Below are positions 15,314 through 22,373 of a DNA stretch of 22,373 bases, piece after piece. Each line of letters opens with the position of its first letter. The first letter of the stretch is position 1. This DNA comes from Verrucomicrobia bacterium UBA1211 (lineage in GTDB: Bacteria > Verrucomicrobiota > Kiritimatiellia > RFP12 > UBA1067). A program made the translations under genes and the position numbers. The notes beneath the pieces were generated by a model. That model made no database searches. It worked only from the letters and a program-made list of their open reading frames with translations, and was not told where the DNA came from. Location of the stretch: positions 1 through 22,373 of the forward strand of contig DBXN01000088.1 in the NCBI GenBank assembly GCA_002309585.1, given 5' to 3'.

Positions 15314-15403
15314 GCCGTTCCGACCGTGGGTGGGAAGGCGCGTCATCCGGGTGGATAGCGCGCGATCCTCCGAAACGGAACGGCATCGGCGGGCAAAAGC
15401 CCG
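15314..15403 (+). promoter_or_regulatory. Possible structured 5' leader of the GH5-like gene
   Basis: Three stems can be drawn. GCCGTTCCG (15314-15322) pairs perfectly with CGGAACGGC (15376-15384). Inside it, GCGCG..ATCC (15338-15348) pairs with GGAT..CGCGC (15353-15363) around a GGGT loop. CGGGC-AAAA-GCCCG (15390-15403) follows. The Shine-Dalgarno AAGGGAG (15412-15418) lies just beyond. The arrangement resembles a folded mRNA leader, but I match it to no known riboswitch class, and GC-rich DNA forms stems easily. Confidence 0.3.
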
Positions 15404-15427
15404 GCGCAACCAAGGGAGACTCGGTCC

Positions 15428-16669
15428 ATGACCGCTTATCAAAGAAATATGTATACCGTCTGCTGTGTGTTGGCGCTCCTCATCGTCGGATCGGTCCGGG
15501 CGGCGAAACCGGTAATCGACTGCAGCCGGATACGCGGCGTCTGCTACGGCATCACCCCGGAAGAAAGGGCGCGGCGGGAACTGGGATACGGGTCGCGCGT
15601 GGGACTGAACACCGTCCGGTTCTGGCTCAGCCCGAGGGTCTACGAGCGGGAGGGCGAGCGCTACATCAAGCGGATCGTCGATTTCGTCCGTGTCTGCGAC
15701 AGCTGCGGCTACAAGTCCATGCCGATCCTCTTCAACGGGAATATGCTTGACCCCAAGACCATCCAGCCGGAGGCCTACGAGGCGGCGGACCGCTTCACCA
15801 CCGCCGTCATCTCCGCGCTGAAGGGTGAGGCCGGATTGCTGATGTTCGATATGATGAATGAGCCGCTGTGCAACGACTACATCGCGAAGGCGCCCAACAA
15901 CGATGTGCGGAACACCCGCAAAGAGGAGACGTGGGCCTTTTTGAGACGGGAGATTGATCTGGCGGAGAAACTCGCCCCGGACTGTCTCTTCACCGTCGGC
16001 TACACGACCGCCTGGGAGATCGAGGCATCAACGGCGGAGAAACTCGACATCCTTTCATTCCACGACTACGGCGATCTGCGCGAGTCGATTCGCAACAACT
16101 ACGAACTGGCCAAACAGTGGGGAGAAAAACTCGGCAAACCGGTCATCCAGACCGAGACCGGCTGCCTGGCCCGCGCGAACGCCTATGAGATGGCCCTCCA
16201 GTTCTGCCACGAGTACAAGATGGGCTGGGTCCTCTTCAACCTGATCATCGCCGGGCGGTGTATCGACGAGCATGGCATCTTCTATCCCGACGGCACGATC
16301 CGCGACGCGGGGACGATATCCGCCATGTTCGGCTGTTTCAGAAACAGGGGGCTCGATTCGGCCATTGTCCCGCCCAACCCGAACCGGGAGGGCAAGGCGG
16401 ACCGGGCGCTGCGGATGATCCGCGAGGCGTTGAAAGAGTACACCGCAGACGCCTTCGACTATCGCCGCAGCGACAAAAAGAAACTGCTCGACGCCTGCGA
16501 GGTCGCCGCGAACCTCCTCGAAGCGTGCGAGCTGGTTCCGATGGCCGAGTTGCCCACCGCGAAGATCGCGGCCTTCCGCAAGGATCCCAACGCCGACCTC
16601 TGGGCCATCCGCAAACTCGCCTACGACCTGGCGAACCGCCTCAAAGAGGTCTGCCAGATCGTCGATTGA
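15428..16669 (+). CDS. Secreted GH5-like glycosidase (cellulase fold)
   Basis: 413 residues with a signal peptide (hydrophobic core VCCVLALLIVGSVRA). The catalytic TIM barrel covers ~30-310 and shows the clan GH-A pair: Glu145 in MMNEP (acid/base) and Glu243 in QTETG (nucleophile). LNTVRFWLS and LSFHDYGD are also typical. Family members cleave beta-1,4-glucans, mannans and related chains; the exact substrate is not readable. A C-terminal segment of ~95 residues (from ~NPNREGKADRALRMI) is predicted helical and unlike known binding modules. The ATG at 15428 has AAGGGAG 9 bases upstream; the ATG seven codons later would also give a signal peptide. It sits between the divergent S9 peptidase and the GH78-like gene, which fits a polymer-degrading neighbourhood. 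Confidence 0.83.
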   Translation: MTAYQRNMYTVCCVLALLIVGSVRAAKPVIDCSRIRGVCYGITPEERARRELGYGSRVGLNTVRFWLSPRVYEREGERYIKRIVDFVRVCDSCGYKSMPILFNGNMLDPKTIQPEAYEAADRFTTAVISALKGEAGLLMFDMMNEPLCNDYIAKAPNNDVRNTRKEETWAFLRREIDLAEKLAPDCLFTVGYTTAWEIEASTAEKLDILSFHDYGDLRESIRNNYELAKQWGEKLGKPVIQTETGCLARANAYEMALQFCHEYKMGWVLFNLIIAGRCIDEHGIFYPDGTIRDAGTISAMFGCFRNRGLDSAIVPPNPNREGKADRALRMIREALKEYTADAFDYRRSDKKKLLDACEVAANLLEACELVPMAELPTAKIAAFRKDPNADLWAIRKLAYDLANRLKEVCQIVD

Positions 16670-16712
16670 TAAGCCGAGGCCCTGTCCCTCCCGTTCGCCC
16701 ATCCGCGTTTTG

Positions 16713-16736
16713 TGCCGGCCGTCCCATCGGCCGGTA
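16713..16736. other. GC-rich hairpin between two glycosidase genes
   Basis: TGCCGGCCG (16713-16721) pairs with CGGCCGGTA (16728-16736) around a TCCCAT loop. It lies in the 175-bp gap between the GH5-like stop and the GH78-like start. There is no T-tract on either strand, so an intrinsic terminator is doubtful; it could slow processing or decay of a joint transcript. Confidence 0.4.
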
Positions 16737-16844
16737 TCACCCCACCCGCACGCCCCCGGATTTGACGCGATCTCCGACTTTTTATTATCGACTTTTCGGG
16801 AGCCATTGGGCAAAATAGAGAACTTCAAGCTAAGGGATTTTGTT

Positions 16845-19241
16845 GTGAAAAAGAGCGTTGCAAGTATTGTTGTTTTTTTCTCCATCGTTGGATCGATTTG
16901 GGCGATGCCCCATTTCCAAAGTGCCGTGCCGGTTTGGCCGGAGGGCCGTGAACGGGAAAAGAATCTTTTTGTCGGATTCCGCGCCAACTTTGACGCGACC
17001 AACGCCGACAACGCCCTTCTGCGCGTGACCGGCGGAACGGTTTACCGCATCTTCCTGAACGGGGCGTTTTTGGGCTACGGCCCCGCGCGGGGTCCGCATG
17101 GGTGGGACCGCGTGGACGAGTGGTCCCTTCAGGGCAAATGCCGGCCGGGGAAGAACTGCGTGGCGATCGAGGTGGCGGGCTACAACGTCAACAGTTTCTA
17201 CCTGCTCGACCAGCCGGCCTATCTCCGGGCGGAGATCGTCGCGGGCGACCGTGTGTTGGCGGCGACCCGTCCGGCGCCGGGAGCGGATGCGTTCGAGGCG
17301 CTGATTCTGCCGCGTATCCAGAAGGTGCCGCGCTACAGTTTCCAGCGTCCCTTCGGCGAAGCCTATACCCTGCGGCGCGACACCCTTGCGTGGCGGACCG
17401 GCGGCGCGGGTCTCCCCGCCGCCCCCCTGGCCGCCCAGGCGGGACGCAACCTTCTGCCGCGCATCGCCTTCTACCCGACGTTTAATCTGAACCGTTCGGG
17501 CCGGCCGATCAAGCGCGGCACGGTGAAGGCCAATCCCGCCCATCCGAACTTCCATGACCGTGCGATCGACCAGATCGGCCCGAAACTGGGCGGTTATCCC
17601 CGGAACGAACTGACCCGCGTCCCGATCGATGAGGTCCTCAAACTGGAATGCGCCACCATGACGGAGATCGACGGCGATCCCGCCGCCCTCTCCCTGACGG
17701 ATAACACCTTCGTCATCCTCGACTGGGGGTTGAACGATACCGGATTCGTCGGCGCGACGGTTCACTGCGACCAGCCCTGCCGCATCTACCTTACCTTTGA
17801 CGAAATCCTTTCAAACGGCGATGTGAACCCGACGCGGATGGGATGCAGCAACGTGGTGAGCTGGGACCTCACCGAACCGGGCGACTACGCGCTGGAAACC
17901 TTCGAACCCTACACGATGCGTTATGCGAAGGTGACCGTCACCGGCGGGGCCTGCACCTTCGGCTCCCCCTACCTGCGCGGCTACAAGAACCCGGCCACGG
18001 CGCGCGCCCGCTTCACATCCTCCGATCCCGCGCTCAACGCCATCTTCGCCGCCGCGCGCGAAACCTTCATCCAGAACGCGGTTGATGTTTTCACCGACTG
18101 TCCGTCCCGCGAGCGTGCCGGATGGCTCTGCGACAGCTTCTTCATCGGGCGCGTCAACGCCCTGCTCTGCGGTAACACCGATTCCGAACGGCTCTTCTTC
18201 CAAAACTACCAGCTCGCCGAGCGTTTCCCGAAGATCGCCGACGGCATGGTCGCCATGTGCTACCCCTCTGACCACTACGACGGCGTCTTCATCCCGAACT
18301 GGTCGATGTGGTTCATCATCGAGTTGGATGAGTATCTGGCGCGAAGCGGCGACCGTGCGATGGTGGACGCCCTCAAGCCGCGCGTGTTGGGATTGATCGC
18401 CTTCTACAAGAAATACCTCAACAGCGACGGCCTGCTGGAGAAGCTTCCCTCCTGGGTCTTTGTCGAGTGGTCCCGCGCCAACAGCCTCGTCCAGGATGTC
18501 AGCTATCCCTCGAACATGACCTACGCCGAGGTGCTCTCCTGCGTCGCCCGGCTCTACAATCTGCCCGAATACGAGGCCGAGGCGGAAAAGGTCCGCGAGA
18601 CCATCCGCAAACAGTCCTACAACGGCACCTGGTTCGTCGATAACGCCGTCCGGCAGAAGGACGGGACGCTGAAACTCTCCGGTGAATCGACCGAGACCTG
18701 CCAATACTACGCCTTCTTCTTCAAGACCGCGACCCCGCAGCGTTATCCGGAACTCTGGGCGAAACTGCGCGATGACTTCGGTCCGCAGCGCCACCAGACC
18801 CGCAAACACCCGTCCATCCACTTCGCCAACGCCTTCATCGGCAACTACCTCCGGCTGGAGATCCTCTCCCGCGAGGGCCTGTCGGCGCAGATCCTCAATG
18901 AATCCAAGGGTTACTTCATGAAGATGGCGCAAAGCACGGGGACCCTCTGGGAAAACGACACCCCCACCGCCAGCTGCAACCACGGCTTCGCGAGCCATGT
19001 CGCGGTGATGCTGATGCGGGATATCCTCGGCATCCGGGCGATCGATCACGCCGCCAAGACCATCACCCTCGCCTTCGCGGATGTCCCGCTGGAGTGGTGC
19101 GAGGGTACGGTGCCGGTCGGCGCCGAACAACTCTCCGTCCGTTGGCGGAAAGCCGACGGCAAACTGCTTTACAGGGTTGACGGGAAACCCGCCGGTTATA
19201 CGGTGAAGGTGATCTCGGCCATCCCTGTCCAACCCGAATAA
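16845..19241 (+). CDS. Secreted GH78-like alpha-L-rhamnosidase
   Basis: 798 residues from a GTG start with AAGGGA 7 bases upstream; the signal peptide is KKSVASIVVFFSIVGSIWA. The N-terminal part (~25-400) has the bacterial rhamnosidase beta-sandwich pattern (YRIFLNGAFLGYGPARG, NCVAIEVAGYN). The (alpha/alpha)6 barrel (~400-740) contains TDCPSRERAGWLCDS (Asp418, Glu423) and GTLWEND (Glu703), matching the two catalytic acidic clusters of family GH78. A C-terminal beta domain closes the protein (VPVGAEQLSVRWRKADGK). Function: release of terminal alpha-L-rhamnose from pectin side chains, plant glycosides or algal polymers; the sugar specificity is inferred from the family. It is followed 18 bases later by the 630-residue gene, so the two may share a transcript. 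Confidence 0.85.
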   Translation: MKKSVASIVVFFSIVGSIWAMPHFQSAVPVWPEGREREKNLFVGFRANFDATNADNALLRVTGGTVYRIFLNGAFLGYGPARGPHGWDRVDEWSLQGKCRPGKNCVAIEVAGYNVNSFYLLDQPAYLRAEIVAGDRVLAATRPAPGADAFEALILPRIQKVPRYSFQRPFGEAYTLRRDTLAWRTGGAGLPAAPLAAQAGRNLLPRIAFYPTFNLNRSGRPIKRGTVKANPAHPNFHDRAIDQIGPKLGGYPRNELTRVPIDEVLKLECATMTEIDGDPAALSLTDNTFVILDWGLNDTGFVGATVHCDQPCRIYLTFDEILSNGDVNPTRMGCSNVVSWDLTEPGDYALETFEPYTMRYAKVTVTGGACTFGSPYLRGYKNPATARARFTSSDPALNAIFAAARETFIQNAVDVFTDCPSRERAGWLCDSFFIGRVNALLCGNTDSERLFFQNYQLAERFPKIADGMVAMCYPSDHYDGVFIPNWSMWFIIELDEYLARSGDRAMVDALKPRVLGLIAFYKKYLNSDGLLEKLPSWVFVEWSRANSLVQDVSYPSNMTYAEVLSCVARLYNLPEYEAEAEKVRETIRKQSYNGTWFVDNAVRQKDGTLKLSGESTETCQYYAFFFKTATPQRYPELWAKLRDDFGPQRHQTRKHPSIHFANAFIGNYLRLEILSREGLSAQILNESKGYFMKMAQSTGTLWENDTPTASCNHGFASHVAVMLMRDILGIRAIDHAAKTITLAFADVPLEWCEGTVPVGAEQLSVRWRKADGKLLYRVDGKPAGYTVKVISAIPVQPE

Positions 19242-19259
19242 CCGAAAGGAAAACCAAAG

Positions 19260-21152
19260 ATGAATATCAAGAAAACCTTCACTCTGTTCACCCTTCTGTG
19301 CGCATCGGCCGCACTGAATGTCGGCGCCGCCATCGAGACGGTCGGCTCGCTCCGCATCGCCAACGTCGATAAGCTGAACATCGCCGCCATGCAACTGGGC
19401 ACGGCTTTCGAGCAACCGTTGATCGGCATGATGATCGGGGGCGGTCTGCAACAGCTCCTCACCACCCAGTTCGGCCAGTTCGACCCCTCCAAGCCCATCG
19501 TCGCGACCTTCTTTGTGGACACGAACGACCTCATGAGCATAAATGATGAGGAGATTTTCAATCCCACGCGGAACAATGGGAAGATCGGTCTCATCATTCC
19601 CTTCACGCAGAGTGTCGAAGCCTTCATCACCGAGAAAAAGTACGAAAAGCTTGCCAACGGGCTGGTGAAATTGCCCAACAACACCCTCAATCTGATTGCG
19701 GACCTGAAGGACGGCAACGCCTACATCTCCCAAAGCGAGGAGTTGATCAACCGCCTGAAGGAGAGCCACGCGAAGCCGTTCGACGGCATGGGTAACGATG
19801 TTGTCTCCGTCACGCTGGAGCGTCAGGGCATCGTGATGATGGGCAGGATGCTCAAAGGCGCGCAGGCCAGACAGAAGGAACTTCTTGCCGGCATGACGAA
19901 GACGGACGGGAAGCTCGGCAACTTCGGTCTGGACCTCGCCGAACTCCAGCAGTTCGACGCCGATGCGTTCGACTCCCTCTACTTCGGACTGAACTTCGGA
20001 ACCGACACGGGGCTCACCCTCAATGCCCGTACCGTTGCGCGCGCGGGAAGCGAGATGGAGAAGGCCGCCAAAGCCGCCAAGGCTTTCCCGCCCGACCTGC
20101 TGGCGACGGTTCCCGACTCGTCGCTGCTCTATATGGCGGGATCGACATCCAGCCCCAGCCGTTCAGATGACCTGAAAAACGCCATCACGCTGATCAACAG
20201 CCTAAAGGAAGCCATCACCGCTTCGCTTGGCGAGAAGGACAAAGCCCTGGCTACGGCGGTCAACGAATTGCTGACGTTGCTCTCCGAGGATCCTCAATCC
20301 GCGGATTCCGCCTGCCTGTCGCTGGGATTCACCCCGGAGACCCACATCTGGGGCGCCACTGAGGTGCGCGCGTCCGATCCGGCCGCGGTGTTCAATCAGG
20401 CGGCCGCCCGCGGAAAGAAGTGCAGCGAGATCTTGAATCTGGCGCTCAAAGACCAGACCTTCATCTCGATCAAGCCTGATGGCGCGGAATGCGTCACGGA
20501 TTTCTCGGAAGAGGCTTTCAAGAAACTGATTGACAGCATTCAGCTCAAGATCGAAGCGGAAATCAAGGCCGGCAAAAAGGCCGACGGCGAGGCAGGAGCC
20601 GAAGAGGCCGCCAAAGCCGCCGAAGAGGCGGCCGCGAAGGTGAAGAAGCCGGATGAGAAGGAAATCGCGAAAGCCGCCCAAGCCCTCCGGATCATCTTCG
20701 GCTCGAAGCACGTCGGCAAGATGGTGCAGACACCGACCGGCATCATCTCGGCGTCAACCGCCACCGACGCCGCCCTCCCCGAGGCGGGCAAAGGCGCCGC
20801 CGAGCGCTTCGCCGCGATCAAAGTCAACGGACCGATCACCCAATACAGCGTCATCTCCCTCAGCCAGATCGCCGCCCAAGTCATTGCGGGTATCAAGGCC
20901 TTCGGGCCTGAAGCGCAGGCGTTGATTCCCGAAGCGCTTCAGGCGTTCCAGCCCGCCCCGATCGCGGACGGTCTCACCACCCTCGAATGGGTGGAGGGCA
21001 ACCGGATCTGCCAGAAGATCACCGTCGGGACGGAAGAGCTGAAGAAACTGACCACCATCGCCAAAACCATCTCGGCCAGCAGGAAGGGTGCCGATGATGA
21101 CGACGATGACGATGACGATGATGATGATGACGATGACGACGACAACCAGTAG
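19260..21152 (+). CDS. Secreted protein with poly-aspartate tail, function unknown
   Basis: 630 residues with a signal peptide (MNIKKTFTLFTLLCASAALNVGAA) and an AAAGGA ribosome-binding site 9 bases before the ATG. I do not recognise the family. Residues ~25-425 look globular, with two similar-looking segments (ATFFVDTNDL and SLYFGLNFGTDTG types) that may reflect an internal duplication. Residues ~428-475 are an Ala/Lys/Glu-rich probable coiled coil (KKADGEAGAEEAAKAAEEAA). A second globular stretch follows to ~610, and the chain ends in 17 aspartates plus Asn-Gln. No catalytic motif is visible. A role in metal binding, secretion or envelope attachment is possible. It is 18 bases after the rhamnosidase gene and 49 before the purH-type gene. 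Confidence 0.7.
   Translation: MNIKKTFTLFTLLCASAALNVGAAIETVGSLRIANVDKLNIAAMQLGTAFEQPLIGMMIGGGLQQLLTTQFGQFDPSKPIVATFFVDTNDLMSINDEEIFNPTRNNGKIGLIIPFTQSVEAFITEKKYEKLANGLVKLPNNTLNLIADLKDGNAYISQSEELINRLKESHAKPFDGMGNDVVSVTLERQGIVMMGRMLKGAQARQKELLAGMTKTDGKLGNFGLDLAELQQFDADAFDSLYFGLNFGTDTGLTLNARTVARAGSEMEKAAKAAKAFPPDLLATVPDSSLLYMAGSTSSPSRSDDLKNAITLINSLKEAITASLGEKDKALATAVNELLTLLSEDPQSADSACLSLGFTPETHIWGATEVRASDPAAVFNQAAARGKKCSEILNLALKDQTFISIKPDGAECVTDFSEEAFKKLIDSIQLKIEAEIKAGKKADGEAGAEEAAKAAEEAAAKVKKPDEKEIAKAAQALRIIFGSKHVGKMVQTPTGIISASTATDAALPEAGKGAAERFAAIKVNGPITQYSVISLSQIAAQVIAGIKAFGPEAQALIPEALQAFQPAPIADGLTTLEWVEGNRICQKITVGTEELKKLTTIAKTISASRKGADDDDDDDDDDDDDDDDDNQ
21093..21143 (+). repeat. GAY codon run encoding 17 consecutive aspartates
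   Basis: Seventeen in-frame Asp codons, mixing GAT and GAC without simple alternation, sit just before the stop of the 630-residue gene. The codon mixture argues for selection on the amino acids over a simple triplet-slippage artefact, although length changes are still likely here. Confidence 0.8.
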
Positions 21153-21201
21153 TCGTTTCCCGACCAACCACCCCGAAACCGCTTAACGAAAGGAACTGAA
21201 A

Positions 21202-22373
21202 ATGGCTATCGATCTGAAAGCCGCGTACAAAACGATCATGGATGATCATTTCACGCCTGAGATGGAGATTGCGTTCATCGACGGCGATAAGCGCCAGACC
21301 CTGCGTTACGAGAAGGTTTCGTGGGTGATTGACGGGGAGAACAAAGGGTTGCGTTACGGCGAGAACCCGGGACAGGAGGCCGCCGTTTACAAGTTGGTCA
21401 ACGGGAATCTGGTCCTCGGCGAGGTCACCTCGATCGACCCGAACCAGCCGCTGGCCTCCGATCCGGAGCTGGTCCAGTCCGGTAAGCATCCCGGCAAGAC
21501 CAACCTGACCGACGCCGACAACGCGCTGAACATCCTGCGTTACCTGACTGACACCCCTTGCGCGGTGATCGTCAAGCACAACAATCCGTGCGGTGTCGCG
21601 AAGGGTTCCACCCTGGCCGACGCCTACTTCCGCGCCAACAAGGCCGACCGGCTGGCGGCGTTCGGCGGATGTATCGCGCTGAACCGCGAGGTCGATCTGG
21701 AAACCGCCAAGCAGATCATCGAGAACTACGCCGAGGTGGTCGTCGCCCCGGAGTTCGCGCCGGGCGTGATGGATCTCTTCGCGACGAAGAAGAACCTGCG
21801 CGTGATGCGGATCGGCAACATGGCGCAGCTTGAGAAGTTCGTCGCCCGCCGCGTGGTCGATTTCAAGTCGTTGATCGACGGCGGCATTGTCGCGCAGTGG
21901 TCGTTCGTTCCGGAGGCCCGGACCGCCGCCCAGCTGATGCCGGCGGAGTGCACCCAGAAGGACGGCACCGTCCACCGCATCAAGCGGCTCCCGACCGAGA
22001 AGGAGTACGAGGATCTGATCTTCGGATGGTTGGTCGAGGCGGGTGTCACCAGCAACTCCGTCCTCTACGTGAAGGATGGCGCCACGGTCGGTATCGGCAC
22101 AGGCGAACAGGACCGCGTCGGCGTCGCGGAGATTGCCCGTGACAAGGCCTACCGCAAACACGCCGACTGGATCGCGTGGACCCGCCACGCAACGCCCTAT
22201 AACGAGCTGGTGCTGAAGTTCGGCGACGAGGGCAAGAAATTCCAGGCGGAGATCGATGAGCAGACCCGCGCGGAGAAGGGCGGGTTGCCCGGCTGCGCGA
22301 TGGTCAGCGACGCCTTCTTCCCCTTCCGCGACGGCGCGGAGGTCGGCATCAACGAGGGCATCACCTCGATCGT
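21202..22373 (+). CDS. purH: Stand-alone AICAR transformylase (PurH C-domain type), 3' partial
   Basis: The ATG at 21202 has AAAGGA 7 bases upstream; the frame is open to the window end (390 complete codons), so the gene runs off the window. The protein is the phosphoribosylaminoimidazolecarboxamide formyltransferase domain: RYGENPGQEAAVYKL, VKHNNPCGVAKG (catalytic Lys-His-Asn-Asn-Pro), AFGGCIALN, VVAPEFAPG and MVSDAFFPFRDG. It uses 10-formyl-tetrahydrofolate to make FAICAR in purine synthesis, in the cytoplasm. The N-terminal IMP cyclohydrolase domain of the usual ~510-residue bifunctional PurH is absent: residue 1 lies directly before the transformylase domain. Such single-domain forms are known in several anaerobic phyla. 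The next step would need a separate cyclohydrolase, which is not seen in this window. Confidence 0.9.
   Translation, partial: MAIDLKAAYKTIMDDHFTPEMEIAFIDGDKRQTLRYEKVSWVIDGENKGLRYGENPGQEAAVYKLVNGNLVLGEVTSIDPNQPLASDPELVQSGKHPGKTNLTDADNALNILRYLTDTPCAVIVKHNNPCGVAKGSTLADAYFRANKADRLAAFGGCIALNREVDLETAKQIIENYAEVVVAPEFAPGVMDLFATKKNLRVMRIGNMAQLEKFVARRVVDFKSLIDGGIVAQWSFVPEARTAAQLMPAECTQKDGTVHRIKRLPTEKEYEDLIFGWLVEAGVTSNSVLYVKDGATVGIGTGEQDRVGVAEIARDKAYRKHADWIAWTRHATPYNELVLKFGDEGKKFQAEIDEQTRAEKGGLPGCAMVSDAFFPFRDGAEVGINEGITSI

Noticed and set aside
15314..15427. Leader as a c-di-GMP, cobalamin or other known riboswitch
   Set aside because: GCGCAACC and GGGCAAAAGCCC look superficially familiar, but the conserved cores of those classes are not present.
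16713..16736. Hairpin as an intrinsic terminator
   Set aside because: No T-tract follows on either strand.
16710..16844. N-terminal extension of the GH78-like protein
   Set aside because: It runs through the intergenic hairpin and has no export features. GTG 16845 has AAGGGA upstream and starts a signal peptide.
17811..19769. 652-codon ORF on the minus strand
   Set aside because: It lies opposite the GH78-like gene and the start of the next gene. The plus-strand genes have family motifs and export signals; the minus frame is a GC-rich shadow with no recognisable motif.
21019..22188. 389-codon minus-strand ORF with a His-rich stretch
   Set aside because: The His run is the antisense of the poly-aspartate codons, and the rest is antisense to the AICAR transformylase gene.

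Overview
The window looks like a chromosomal contig from an uncultured, GC-rich, probably anaerobic bacterium of the PVC superphylum. Kiritimatiellota, or a close Verrucomicrobiota or Lentisphaerota relative, is my best guess. That guess rests on gene content only: calcium-binding TSP3-repeat secreted proteins, many secreted glycoside hydrolases, a stand-alone AICAR-transformylase type PurH and heptamer intergenic repeats. No rRNA or other marker gene is present to settle it. I see no tRNA, rRNA, CRISPR array, transposase or phage gene.

Region A (1-8070) is a tandem duplication with a period of 4,012 bp. Each unit holds a large protein (TSP3 calcium-binding repeats, then an EF-hand-like module, then a C-terminal alpha/beta-hydrolase with an AHS[LM]GN nucleophile elbow). 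A 333-residue exported partner follows, with its start codon overlapping the hydrolase stop. The upstream copy is cut by the window edge. The downstream copy is complete as an ORF but begins inside the TSP3 array without a signal peptide. GC content falls from about 77% in the TSP3 DNA to about 25% near the hydrolase 3' end (hand counts of single 60-base lines). Region B (8071-8891) is AT-rich: an ORF of doubtful integrity whose first codons lie in a heptamer repeat, and a short intergenic stretch with a second repeat.

Region C (8892-13266) starts with a small basic protein gene with a strong Shine-Dalgarno and its own terminator. A tightly spaced four-gene run follows: a GH43-like glycosidase, a LolA-like lipoprotein-sorting protein, and two different CNNM/CorC membrane proteins that overlap by 4 bp. 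A convergent S9 (dipeptidyl-peptidase IV-like) exopeptidase gene ends 7 bp away on the minus strand.

Region D (15137-22373) begins with a 291-bp divergent intergenic region containing heptamer repeats and a potentially structured leader. It continues with a secreted GH5-like glycosidase, a secreted GH78-like alpha-L-rhamnosidase, an unrecognised secreted 630-residue protein ending in 17 aspartates, and a stand-alone AICAR transformylase gene that runs off the window.

Together the GH43, GH5, GH78 and S9 enzymes suggest an organism that digests plant or algal polysaccharide and peptides outside the cytoplasm. The duplicated hydrolase and partner cassette is the most unusual element.
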